From positions 208,451,741-208,515,740 of the forward strand of contig CM041465.1 in NCBI GenBank assembly GCA_023213395.1: a DNA stretch of 64,000 nt. The letters run 5' to 3'. The notes under the pieces were generated by a model. It saw only the letters and a program-made list of their open reading frames with translations. It was not told the DNA's origin and searched no databases. Below are positions 12,397-24,106 of the stretch, in pieces (positions within the stretch are counted from its first letter, which is position 1; each line of letters opens with the position of its first letter). This stretch comes from Cycas panzhihuaensis (Eukaryota; Cycadophyta). The position numbers and the translations under genes are program-made.

Positions 12397-14230
12397 TTAT
12401 TATAGAAAAAGTGAGGAATTTCACTAGGAAGAAAAGTAAAGGAACTCCTTCCAACAATTAAAGGTATTAATATCGATGTTGCAACATCTAAATTAGAGAA
12501 AAGGTTTCCACTTACATGCGAATGCATCATAGAAGATTATTGGGTGTATTTTGGCATAGCTAAAAGAAAGTGAATTTGATCACCTCTACTATTTTGTAAG
12601 TTATAGACTCATTATAGTAAAGAGGAACACTTTGGTGATATAAAAGGAAGTAGTAAGCATGGTTTATGCCCTTCAAAATTTTTGAAATTACTTATTGGAA
12701 ACCCTTTTCACATTTTGAGCAGATAACAAGACTTGTTATATTTACTAAATAAACCTATTTTGTAAAGTAGAATCAATTGTTAGATTATTTGATTCTAGGA
12801 ATTCTAGTTCTACATTATGGTAAAATGAAGAGCATTACATGTAGGGCTAAATCACTTTTTTAAAATCATGGTAGAAGAATTTATGAAAGGAGTCCCATAT
12901 GAATTTTTTACTGGAAGATTATTTAAATGGAACTACTCCTAATTATTTGGAAGAAACTTAAGGATTTTTAAAACACTAGGAAATTCCAAGAAGACATGAG
13001 AGTAAAAAAAAAAAAACTTATTATTACCCCATATTAGTTAATTAATGGCTAATTCTATTACATGAGTTTCGATTCCATTATTAGGAAATGTATGTTATCT
13101 CATGGAGTTATCACAATGGTGGTAGAGATACATGAAGGTGCCATTCAAGGACATATGAGTCATAAGATAACATCGTAGAAAAGTATAACACGTAGGCATG
13201 TGGTAGTTAGCTTTGTTTTAAGATATTGAATTATTTACCAAAAATTATTATGTATATCAAAAATAAGAAAACCCATAAGGAAGGTTACATGTCTTTGACC
13301 ACAATGATAGTCCATAAACACTTTGAGAAATGGGAGCTAGATTTTATTTGCCCTATTAGTCTTATATTAAGGAGACTTGGCACTCAATACGTTAGTTGGC
13401 ATAGAAATTTTAATTAAATGGGTAATAGCTCAAGCTTCCATTAGAAATAATTAATGATCAAGGAATACACTTCATAAATAAGGTAATGAAGAATTTAATA
13501 GATGATTTCATGGTGGATTAAGAAAAGTGCATTATATTACCTAAGAACCAATGGAGTAACTTAATATTTAAGCCAAGTTATTTGTAAAGCCTTAATAAAA
13601 ATTTATGATGTTGGTGACTATAATTAGGTAAAAAATATTCACTTAGTTTTATGAGCATTTTACATCATGATGAAATAAGATATTAGATGTACACCTTTCC
13701 AACTAGTATTTGGAATGGATGTAGTGGTCCTAATTAAATTTGTGATACCTAATCTAAGGATAGCCATCAATTATCACATGCAAAATATTGAGTAATTAAA
13801 ACACTAGTTGCAAGACCTATTAAAGATGGATGAAACCTATCTACTTCCATAGTGGTCCATAAATATAGAAGAGGACTAGCAAAAAATGTCACGCAATTAA
13901 TGGATTAAATAAGTAGAGTTCATATTCAAATATTCAGTGCTATTATATGATGGTAAATTTAAGGCAAAGCCTACAAAGCTTAAGATCTTATAAAGAGGAA
14001 CCTATTACCTAGGTAAGGTATTGAGTAGTGGAGCAATACACCTAAGGGACCAAGTTGGGAAGCCCTTAGTTACACTAGAGAATGATAGTTGCCTTTATTA
14101 TTATTATTCAAATAAAGGCTAAATTAAAGAAGATTTGGTACAAGGAAAATTTTTCAACATCCTCAAAGATGAAATTTTCTTCTATTGTAATAATAGTCCA
14201 TGAAGTAGTAATTAGTGATAGATTTATGAT
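12397..14230 (+). pseudogene. Gypsy-A RNase H and integrase remnant (right half)
   Basis: RNase H is clear at about 12410-12790, with MVYALQNF at about 12661-12684 and the following NYLLE..FTF region. The linker to about 13080 is readable in places. Integrase has its zinc region near 13120-13220, then FEKWELDFICPI at about 13322-13357 and GTQYVSWHRN at about 13378-13410. DQGIHFINKV lies near 13457-13487. Near 13960-14100 a GPF-like tail (DGKFKAKPTKLK, GAIHLRD) ends the protein. There is no chromodomain, which fits the Tat/Athila branch. TAG stops are frequent. Confidence 0.75.
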
Positions 14231-15257
14231 ATGTTCATAATAGATTCTAGAAAAGAGTAAGGATGATGTTTCTATATAAAGACTGGATCCACCACAAATC
14301 TTAAAGATAATAATAGAGATGCATCAATGTCAAACTCCATTATAAATTCTCTAATAAGTCGATAACAAGTTCACCATGGAACCCAAAATATATGACAATG
14401 ATGTAATTGTGAGGATGGTTTTATGATATATTCACCATAGTTCATGATAAAGTAATGATACAGTTATGTATTACTACCTAACTCCCAAAAAAAACCACTC
14501 AAATAATTTTAGGGTGATGATCATCACAAAATCTTAAGGAGTAGGTTCTATGGTATGACAATCTCTATGATGCTTATGGGTCCCACCATGTCATTAAAAA
14601 AGTTGAATAATAGAAAAACATATGACGTTAATAAAATAGTATAGTATTAATGAGGAAAATGTATAGTATTAATAAGCAAGTAAATTAATTAATAAAAAGG
14701 TATATGGTTAAGATAATGATAATCATACATATATGTAAAATGATAGTTTCCATCATTAAACAAACTATTGTGATTAATGCAAAGTAAGCAATTATGAAAG
14801 GATTCATCTATCTAATTAAGCAAGATGGCCACACTGTTGAGTTCACTTCCAATCATCCCATCAACCATCTCTACCATACTAGTTGTAAGTGGAGACTCTT
14901 TGATTCAAGAAATGTTGTAAATAAACTCAAAAAAAACATCCACTACTTGATAATGTAATGATTTAGGAATATAAAAGTTGTGGGTTAAACTAGCAACAAA
15001 TTATGTAGCATGATAAGCCATCTTCATGGCCAATTTTGATAAGTCCATAGTCTCATATATTCTAAGAATTTCCTATGATCTTATAGTATCCATGGTTCAA
15101 AACTTTTCTATTGAAAGAAGAGCTTTTATTCTCTAAAATCGAGAAATCAAAGTCTCTACAAAAGGGTTGGTTAAATTTTTGGCTTGGTAATAAAAGGACT
15201 CTACATTAATTTAAAGATGGAATGTTAAATGATGAACTATGTGAAGAGTGCTACACT
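14231..15257. other. About 1 kb without a recognisable feature
   Basis: AT-rich sequence downstream of the Gypsy-A integrase. It may hold the 3' untranslated part and LTR of Gypsy-A, but no partner sequence or boundary is visible. Confidence 0.3.
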
Positions 15258-15643
15258 TGTTAAAACTTTATAATAGAACCTTCATTTCAATGTATTTTTT
15301 ATGTACATTATGTGTATTATGTACTTTAGGGGACCCTCAATGTAAATTTAATCATATTTTATATTCATGTTAGGTCTGTAACATGTCTTGCTTAGTTAGC
15401 TAATTGTGTTCTTTGAAATCTTGGTGGGATGCTTATAAATTAAGCCTACATTAATCATTTGTACATGATTTTGGAGTATATGCAAAACTCTACCAATCTG
15501 CAACCTTATGTGGTGACTAATTTGCTTGTGATCTTTGATTTATCTCAATTCTGGTCTTATTTCACATGTTTAGTGTATTATTGTAATAGTTTAACTTGAT
15601 ATTGTACTAGTAGGACATGATTTTTAGATCTTGGAAGGTTTGT
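15258..15643 (+). repeat. 5' LTR of Copia-B
   Basis: It starts TGTTAAAACTTTATAATAG and aligns with 22345-22735 to the shared GATCTTGGAAGGTTT. The last few bases before the PBS differ from the 3' copy. Confidence 0.8.
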
Positions 15644-15647
15644 ATGA

Positions 15648-15659
15648 TGGTATTAGAGC
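15648..15659 (+). promoter_or_regulatory. Primer-binding site of Copia-B (tRNA-iMet type)
   Basis: TGGTATTAGAGC differs from the initiator-Met PBS by one C to T transition. Confidence 0.75.
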
Positions 15660-17619
15660 TAGTTTATACTATGGTTTAAACTTTTTTAAGAAAATAATGT
15701 AGAATATAGGCTTATTCCCTCATAATGGTACCTTATTTTTCACCTATTTCTCCATTTTTCTCTTAGTTCTTGGTGTATACAATAGTTTTAATGTGAGTGC
15801 AAGCCATCCTTGGTGTGTATCAAGCCCATACTACTGATATTCAATTCATTTACAGCAATATGTGATCAAAGTTCCATTTTTTATCAAACAACAAAGGAAA
15901 TAGCCTATTTTCAAGCCATTTTAACCCTATATCAAGATAAATCTGCTTGTTGGAGTAGTATCTTCTCTATTGTGGTGATCTAGCCTTATTCTCATTCTAT
16001 AGGAGTCCATCCATAGAAGTTTTCTACTATTCAAAGCTTATTTTTTACCATTTTTGATCACGCAGCCCCCACACAGTTCATAACTTGTTTCTAATTGTTT
16101 AGGGCTCATTTTGCTTCAAACCACCTTTCACTAGCTTCCACTAGACTCTACGTCCCCCGTCCATTAGTTTTAGATTGAATGGAATCATATTTAGTGGCTT
16201 TCTGGCCTCTCATTCCTCTCATAGGTCGCCCATGGTTGTGCACAAACTCCACGACTCCTTTATTTAAAAAAAAAACCATGTTTCTTTAATAAATTTTTAA
16301 CTTTGATAATTAAAATCAAGTTATATTTTATTTTTTCTTAGATTATGGTATCTTATCCCCTTATCTAGTCATGTTCACTCATCATATGACTCTAAATCTT
16401 CACTAAAAGAGGCAGATTCCAAATAACTATATGTTATTTTACTTTTTATTTTTTTTAGAAAAATAAAAAAGATTAGATTAAATTTGATAATATTTTAGGT
16501 CCATTAGCCCTTTAGCTACATGAGTGGATGGTTCTATGCAGTCTACAAGTGACTAGGGGCTACTTTCTAAAGGGGCTTAAGCCTATCCATCCTTAAGTTT
16601 GTTGTATAATAGGGTACCTACAGTATATTCACTATAACTCTACAACTAGGTGTTCATTTTTCAAATCGTTTAGATCATTAGAAAGAGGATTCAGATAGCT
16701 ACATCGTAGAATCAAATTAAGCCTACTTTGAGCCTATTTTACTAAAGTTATAGGCTACCAAAATAGATCTTAGTGTTTGAGCTTCGTCAATCCTTTTTCT
16801 TATTTTTTAAAGGCCAATTCTATTTTTCAAAAGTTCTTTTATTATTTTATGTTGTTGTTAATCTTTAGTTAGCTATCCTAATCTGGTTTTTATGCTAACA
16901 AAGTGCTTGGTGTTGGTTTTTTATAGGTGTCACCCTTGGAAGATTGAAGTGGCTCTCTCTTATACAAGCCCACTTAAAAAGCACTCTAGACCCTTCCTTG
17001 TCCTTTAATTTCTTTGATTTCCATCTTATATTTCAGTTATTTCATTAAAAAAGAAACTTTGTTTGTAATAACCCATATCATAAAATTAATATTGTCATAT
17101 TAAGAAAGATAACTCTTAAATTAACCACCCTTATGCTAGCCTTGCAAGGGGAATGGTTAAGACCTATGAAGTTACCACCCTACACATGCCCTTGGTCTAC
17201 TCTAATTTGGTGAGTAAACCATTGGATATAAGGTGTAATAGGTGGCAGCTTGAGATGAAAACCTTTCTATTAGAGTTTGGAGACTAGGCTAAACCTAGAA
17301 GGGGTGAGTGCCTCAGTTGGCTCAGTTCTTATTATTAGATATATCGTTAGGCATAAGTCTGGCGCAGTTGGAGAAACAAATTAGGGAGGTAATTGACCTT
17401 CATTATAGCCAATGTATTGACGTATATAGAGCCTTGAGCTCATGTACCAATATATAGGATCCCTAGTTTGCCACTTATGGGCAAGTGCCACTAGTCAAAA
17501 TAGTAACCGAGAACTCTTTTGGAGACCCTTAAAACTTAGAATTCTAGATTAGTAGCTCCTTAGGTAGATTACTACATAAGCACATAAACTTTAAAGATAC
17601 AAACAAAAAAAAAAAACTT
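15660..17619 (+). other. Long leader of Copia-B
   Basis: Nearly 2 kb separates PBS and gag. The stretch 17090-17560 is slightly richer in GC than its surroundings, but I could not assign it. No intact frame above 60 codons is present. Confidence 0.4.
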
Positions 17620-20600
17620 AGAAAAATTGTAGCATAAATGTTATTATCTTACACAATTAAACTTAATAGTATCAATAATTTTATCCCATGGAAAAAATAA
17701 ATAAAAAATCTATTTATCATAAATGATTTTTAGGCCTATATCAATGGAGACACACCCCTTCCTAGACCAACACAAGACCCTAATGACCCTGGCACCTTAA
17801 TTCTTCCTAATCCTATAGACTTACTTAACTTTAAAGCTAAGGATAGTGTTGCCTTGTCCTTCCTCTACTTGGCAATTAAAGACCAAGTAGACCAAAACAT
17901 AGAAATAACCTAAACCTTTTATGATGCATGGACCATTGTTTATCCCTTTTATGAGAGAAAGAATAAATCTAGATCCTTAACCCTTAAAGTGTGTTTGTTT
18001 GTCATTCCTTTTATAGGCACTATTACAACCCACTTGACTAAAGTGAAGACCATTAAGAACCAATTAATAATCCTAGGCGAACCACCTTTAAATCATAACC
18101 TAATATCTAGCATCATAAATATTTCACCCATGAAATATAATAGTTTTACCTCTAAACTTCATGATAATTACTAAAAAATGGACTTCATCACCTTTAAAGG
18201 CCTCTTATTATAAGAAGAGAATATTCTCAATCAACTTGGGGTTGCATCTACTTTTGACTCAACCCTTACCTTTGTAGCTCATAATTCAAAAAGAGGTAAA
18301 ATTATAAAAAAGATAGCTTAGCAGCCTAGTCAGCTCTAAAACTTTACTCAATAATTAAACTCTCTTAACATCTCTCAAGAGCCACATCAATAGCTAACTC
18401 AATAGCAACAACATCCAGTTGGCACCTCCTACAATCCAAGTCAGTAGCCTCAATAGTCCCAGTAATAACCATAGTCTTAATCATAAAGAACTAGTAAAGT
18501 AGACCAAATATCACATGCCTTTACTGCAAAAAAATTCGTCACCTTATTATTGAATGCAAGAGATATCAAGTTGATTTATAACTCTTGCAAAATCAAGGGA
18601 TCCAATCTTATGGGCCTGGATTCCAACAAGCTACCCCATATTATCAACTAACAACCATATTCTATCAATAGGGAGCACCCTCTTATGGATAAGGTGGACT
18701 AAGCTACTATTAACAAAGGTAAAGTTATCAACAAGGAGGACCATGCCCTCCATAAGGAGCCCCTTATCCACAACAAGGAGGCCCCATTTTATAAGAAGGA
18801 TCTCCCTATTATCAATAAGGTGGCCCTATTTCACAACAAAGAGACCCTTTCTATCCACGAGGAGGGTCATCATTTCAACCACAAGGCCAATTCTACTAAT
18901 ATAATTAGAATACAAGACCTATTTAAAGTCAAAGACCACATAACAGGTGGTGGTTCCCTAATAGAAATTAAAGGAACTAGCAAATTATTCAATAACAAAG
19001 AGGCAATATGGGAGATAATCAAGATTCATCCTTCCACAACCTATTCTTTATAGCATTAACTTCTTAGCTTGATGACAACACATGGCTCCTTGACTTAGGT
19101 GCAACTAGACACATGATTGGATCACAAAAGATGTTGGAAGAGACCTACCTAATAAGCACCCAAATAGTCACATTTGGTGATAATTTGACATATGATGTGA
19201 CCAAAATTAGTAAGGCTCCAATAGCCTTGAAATACTCTAATATTAGGCACCATATCAATAATATATTCCTTATTCTAGGAATGAAAATAAACTCGCTCTT
19301 CATCAATCAAATGGACAAGAAGAATATAGATGTTTTTTTTAGTTAGGGCATCTATACCATCACAAAATATACAACTAGAAAACTTGTGACCATAGGACAT
19401 GAAGATAGTGGTTTATAAGGTTGGATGGTGTCCCCCTTAGCACTACTTAACTAAAGGAATCTTGTTCAATGGCCCAAAGTGATCAACTTGATAAGGGGAA
19501 AGATGTAATTATTGAGTAATCCCCTTATATCTAGGAACCAAGAGTATGTTCTCACTTAGAGGAAAAAATCATTTCAAATAGCTCCAAAGACTAATTATGA
19601 CATCAATTCCTAGGTCATTTAAATATACAAATCTTAAACGTTATGTCTAGGCTTTCAATGATATATGGTTTACCCAAAATCAAGCGATACAATATTATAT
19701 GTAAGGCGTGCTTAAAGGGAAAGTAATAGAGAGAAAATTTCTCTTCTAAGAATGCATGGAGAGCCTTAGAAACATTAGAGTTAGTCCACTCAAACATTTG
19801 TGGGCTCATGTCAGTCTAATCACTCAATGGAAGTATGTATTTTATAACATTCATAAATGACTTCTCAAGGAAAGTGTGGGTCTACTTTTTGGGAAACGAG
19901 TACCAAGCCTTAGATAAATTCAAAGAGTTCAAAGCTACATTTGAAAATGATAGTGGTATGATAATTAAGACCATTAGATCTAATAATGGTGGTGAGTATA
20001 TCCCTAATTAATTCAATAACTTTTGCAAGGAACATGGCATCTAATGTCAATTTTCAACACCTCACACACTATAACAAAATAGTATATCTGAAAGGATGAA
20101 ATAGACATTAGTGAATAAATGAAAAGCCATACTTAGTACTACCAATCTTACTACTAGATTTTAGGTTGATGCAATAACTATTATTACATACCTAACCAAC
20201 ATAAGTCCACAGTTGTGATTAGGAACATCACTCTTGAGGAAGCTTAGTCAGGACTGAAACAAACTATTGCATACTTGAAGACATTTGGATGCATAGTATA
20301 TAAATGTGTTCTAAGGAAAACAGAAAGAAGCTTGGTAATAAGAGCTTGAAATGCATCTTCCTTGGCTATGTCCCTAGTTGCAAAGCCTACAAAGTGTTTG
20401 ATATTGTTAGGAAGTAAGCACACATAACTTAAGACATAATATTTATAAAGTATACATAGGACCTAACTCCACCCTAAACTTAGTTTGTAGTAGCAGATGA
20501 AGTTGGTATGTCTTAAGTGCCTCTTAGATAAATTCTAGAGCCACTAATACCAGCATCCTCCTATTCTGGAGGTCTTTTATGAATTCCAACAGCCTCTATA

Positions 20601-22344
20601 TCAATAACATATGCAAGCATAACCTTACCACTTATTTTAGTTGATGACCTTCAAGTGGAAGCTACCATCACTCAGCCACCTTCTAAGTGGGTATAATAGT
20701 TATTAAAGGATGCTCCTCTTCCTCCTATAACTGCCAAAAGGCCTTAAAAATGAGACACTCCATAAATTTTGCTTAATAGCACATATCCTAGAAACACCTA
20801 AGCCTTCCACATTTGAGGAGGTAATCAAAGACCAAACATGGAAAGTAGCTATAGATGAAGAGATGGACTCTATCATCAAAAATGACACTTAGGGGCTAAT
20901 AGAATTTCCATATGGAAAAAATATAATTAATTATAAATATCTATACAAAATAAAATTCTATACAAATGGCACCATTGAATGTCACAAAGCTTACCTTATA
21001 GCAAAAAGTTTCAAACAAAAAGAGGGGATTGATTATGATGAGACCTTTACACCGATAGCCAACATGACCACATTTCATTTGGTTATGTCACTAGCAACCC
21101 AATTCAACTTGCCTATCTACTAAATGGATGTGAAGAGTGCTTTCCTCAATGGAGAGCTCAAAGAAGAGGTTTTCTTGAAATAACCCCCTAGTTATGCTAT
21201 TCCAAGCCAAGAATACTTAGTTTGTAAACTCAAGAAAACCCTATATAGACTCAAGTAGGCACCATATGCCTAGTACACAAAGATTGATGCCTTTCTCACA
21301 TAGCATGGATTTAATCATTTACCCTCTATCCTAGATTTGTACATTCAGGTTAGAGATAACTTAATCACAATCATTGTTCTTCATGTAGATGATCTTGCAA
21401 TCATTAGAAATAATACTGAATGCATTACTTAGCTTCAATCAGAATTGAAAAGTAACTTTGAGATGATAGATCTTGGGTTGCTCCATTACTTCCTTAGAAT
21501 TGAAGTTTGATCAGAACTATGACATATCCTCCTAACACAAACAAAATATGCTGATGAGCTCCTACAAAGATTCAAGATGATATAATACAAGCCAGTACCA
21601 ATCCCTATAGAGATAAGAACCAAGTTGAACCTAGATGAGCAAGGAAAGCCATTTGATCCTACTTTGTACTAGTTATTAGTTGGAAGCCTCATTTATCTTA
21701 TCCACACTCGATCGAACATATCATATGCAGTAGGGATATGCTTTAGGTACATGTTATAACCTGAAGTATCACATTGGGAAGTCATAACTAGGATCCTTAA
21801 ATACATTTATGGCATACATTAATTTGGTCTTGAATACAACCAAACTAACTCCCCTATCCTGAAGGGACACGTAGATGCTGATTGGGCAAATTGCCAAGAC
21901 ACTTTCCATTCAACTTTAAGATATTATTTTGATATAAACTCAGCTATAATCTCTTAAAGTTGAAAGAAGTAGCTAAATATTGTCATTTCCTCCACCAAAG
22001 CAGAATACAAGGTAGTTGTCCATACCACAATAGAGTTGATTTAGCTTAGAAGGATCCTCATCGAGCTTGGACTTCAACAATATGCACCCACCATCCTCTA
22101 TTGTAACAATCAAAGTGCATTAAAGATGACAAAAAATCTAGTATTCCATGCAAGAACCAAGCATATTAAGGTCCATCATCACTTTATCCATGAACATGTT
22201 CAAAACAGAGAAGTTGATCTCATTTACCATCTAATTGAGGACCAGATTATAGACATGTTTACCAAATCACTTAGTAAACTAAAGTTTAAGCAGTTCCCAC
22301 ACGACCTCAACATCAGCAAAAATAAAGCTGCTATTAAGGGAGGG
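17620..22344 (+). pseudogene. Copia-B gag-pol remnant
   Basis: Gag starts near 17650 and reads through NNFIPWKK to a CCHC knuckle (CLYCKKIRHLIIEC, about 18510-18551). A glycine/proline/glutamine-rich repeat follows, then protease with LLDLGATRHM (about 19086-19115). Integrase has FINDFSRKVW (about 19849-19878) and NNGGEY (about 19984-20001). RT starts near 20800. KEGIDYDETFTPIA lies at about 21018-21060, MDVKSAFLNGELKEE at about 21125-21168 and HVDDLAII at about 21381-21404. RNase H ends with DMFTKSLSK near 22252-22278. Stops are mostly TAG at expected Gln and Trp sites. Confidence 0.85.
18560..18890 (+). repeat. Imperfect Gly-Pro-Gln repeat in Copia-B gag
   Basis: After the zinc knuckle the frame repeats a short unit of the form QQGGP plus 3-6 residues, with Tyr and Pro between (for example GGPCPP, GAPYPQQGGP, RGGSSFQPQ). 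The DNA repeats at roughly 27-36 bases as AACAAGGAGG-like blocks. Some Gln codons have become TAG or TAA. It resembles a low-complexity prion-like or spacer segment; its function is unknown. Confidence 0.65.
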
Positions 22345-22735
22345 TGTTAAAATTTTATAATAACACCTTCATTTTAATGTATTTTTTATGTATATTATGT
22401 ACTTTAAAGGACCCTCAATATAAATTTAATCATGTTTTATATTCATGTTGAATCTATCATATGTGCCGCTTAGTCGACCAATTGTATTCTTTGAAATCTT
22501 GGTGGAATGCTTATAAATTAAGCCATGCATTATTCATTTGTACATGATTTTAGAGTATATACGGAAGCTTTGCTAGTATAGAGTCTTACGTAGTGACCAA
22601 TATGCCTATGATCTTTGATTTATCTCAGTTTTGCTCTTGTTTCACATGTTTAGTATATTATTATGATAGTTTAACTTGATATTATATTACTAGCACATGA
22701 TTTCTAGATCTTGGAAGGTTTTTTTTCAACATTAG
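22345..22735 (+). repeat. 3' LTR of Copia-B
   Basis: It starts TGTTAAAATTTTATAATAAC directly after the polypurine tract and ends near TTTTTTTTCAACA. It aligns with the 5' LTR along its length, with a 9-bp gap around 22400. Confidence 0.8.
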
Positions 22736-23077
22736 TTAGTATATTATGCATAGAGGAGCTTGAAAAATATTATAGTAACCATGGTCCACAACTTGAAATT
22801 TTTAAAATTAGAATCTAGCAAGTGGCATGACTATTGATAAGAAAACTATCTGATAGTAATGACCCATTAAAGGTTGAATTTTCACATGATTTACCTCATG
22901 CAATAAATTGCTATTAAGGTTGTTTTTAGCTAGGGTTTATTCATAGAGTGGTTCTTTCTAAAGAAAATTGTATGATGTTGTTATATAAAGAAGCAATCTA
23001 TTTCTCCTCTCACTACTTTAATGGCTTTAGCACTTTCTAAGTTTTTGTCTAATAGATTATCTATGAAGATACTAGAT
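22736..23077. other. Unassigned AT-rich flank
   Basis: About 340 bases between the Copia-B 3' LTR and the next LTR. No frame, repeat pair or motif was recognised. Confidence 0.3.
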
Positions 23078-23300
23078 ATTATTAAATTTATTGTGCAAAT
23101 TATAATAATATTTACCTTAGGATCTAACCTACTATACTTATGTTTGTATCATGGCGTAATTAGTTAAGGTCATCGATTATGAATCTCATACATATGTACA
23201 CCTTATAAATGGTTAAATTATTAAGAAATATAAGAAAATAAAAATTTAAAAGGGTAGACTAATTCTACCTATAAATACTTATTGTCTTCTTTTGTCAACA
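23078..23300 (+). repeat. Lone plus-strand copia LTR (Copia-D family)
   Basis: It is homologous to the 3' LTR at 33555-33848: both contain TTTATTGTGCAAATTATAAT, AATTAGTTAAGGTCA and a palindrome followed by TATAAATA, and end in CAACA (or CCAACA). The palindrome here is GGTAGACTAATTCTACC (23253-23269). No copia coding sequence in the same orientation adjoins it, so it is a solo LTR or the edge of a larger rearranged copy. Confidence 0.65.
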
Positions 23301-23339
23301 TTGTTATTAGTTCTAATATAGTTGTTGATGTTGTTGTTA

Positions 23340-24106
23340 TGGTTGTTGATTATTAAAACTTATAATTTTTCTTTAAATGATTGGGCTTCCTATAATACTA
23401 ATATTTTACCTTTGTTTGTCCATTAGGACCCTCTCATTGAACATTGTGTTCAATGATATGTTTTTTCTTAACATAAAGGGATGTTTCCCTTAATTCTTTA
23501 TAGCCATGGGTCCTAAACTTTTATCACCAATATCCTTCAATTTTTATTCATACAACTTTAATTTCCCTTTAAGATTGTTAAAGGCCATTAAACGTATCTT
23601 ACTATTTAAGTTGAATATGGTGATGAAGTTTTCATTGGAACTTAGTAGGGACCAAACACTGTAGTCACTAGCTCAAGGTCTTTAAGTGGCTTCTGTGTTA
23701 TGTTTAATTGGTCCCTGATCATCTTGATTTCTTACACGTGGTTAATCATTGTTCTACTCAACTTTAAACTATAGAGTTAATTTCTTAGGGATAGGATTTA
23801 TGCATGATCTTTAGTCTTATAAAGAGAGATGATTACATCCCATCCTTATTTTAGTGCCTTTACATTTGTTACATTAACTATTATATTTCCACCAATAGAA
23901 AGCTTAATAAATCCCAAGGTGACTCTCATTTTTCTTTTAAGTTTCTTCTTTTCATTAACATAAGTTGTTATAATTGGTATTACGTCAATATATTTTAGCA
24001 TGTCATTTATCTCTAGGATGCTTGTCAACTAGTGTTTCCATAATGGAAAATTTTCAACCCTAGTCAATCTCTTAGTTATCAAACCAAGTATCTAAGGATT
24101 ATTTAC
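23340..24106 (-). pseudogene. Minus-strand copia gag remnant
   Basis: The frame begins with an ATG near 24106 and reads WKH.LTSILEINDMLKYID, then an open 60-codon stretch at 24028-23846. Next come YKTKDHA.ILSLRN.LYSLKLS, EIKMIRDQLN and LELVTTV, all typical of the copia gag (UBN2) fold. At about 23400-23360 it reaches a zinc knuckle whose cysteines are all tyrosine (Y.YYRKPNHLKKNYKF), each explained by a TGT to TAT transition. It is dead as a protein. Confidence 0.7.

Larger units (their letters stand above)
5560..14230 (+). mobile_element. Gypsy-A: Tat/Athila-like Ty3/gypsy element split by Gypsy-B
   Basis: Two separated blocks, 5560-6809 and 12397-14230, together give one collinear pol: RT on the left, then RNase H and integrase on the right. 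The left block stops just after the RT-RNase H connection. The right block resumes at the same point (EEFH..EEK.RNSFQQLK at about 12413-12462). Everything between belongs to a different gypsy element with its own LTRs and PBS. LTRs of Gypsy-A itself were not identified. Confidence 0.75.
15258..22735 (+). mobile_element. Copia-B: complete but inactive Ty1/copia retrotransposon
   Basis: Both LTRs (15258-15643 and 22345-22735), a PBS, a polypurine tract (CTATTAAGGGAGGG ending at 22344) and all copia domains are present in one orientation. The LTRs are roughly 84 percent identical by eye, mostly transitions plus one 9-bp gap, so this is an old insertion. No convincing target duplication was found: the left flank is ACACT and the right boundary is blurred by a T run. 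Confidence 0.85.
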
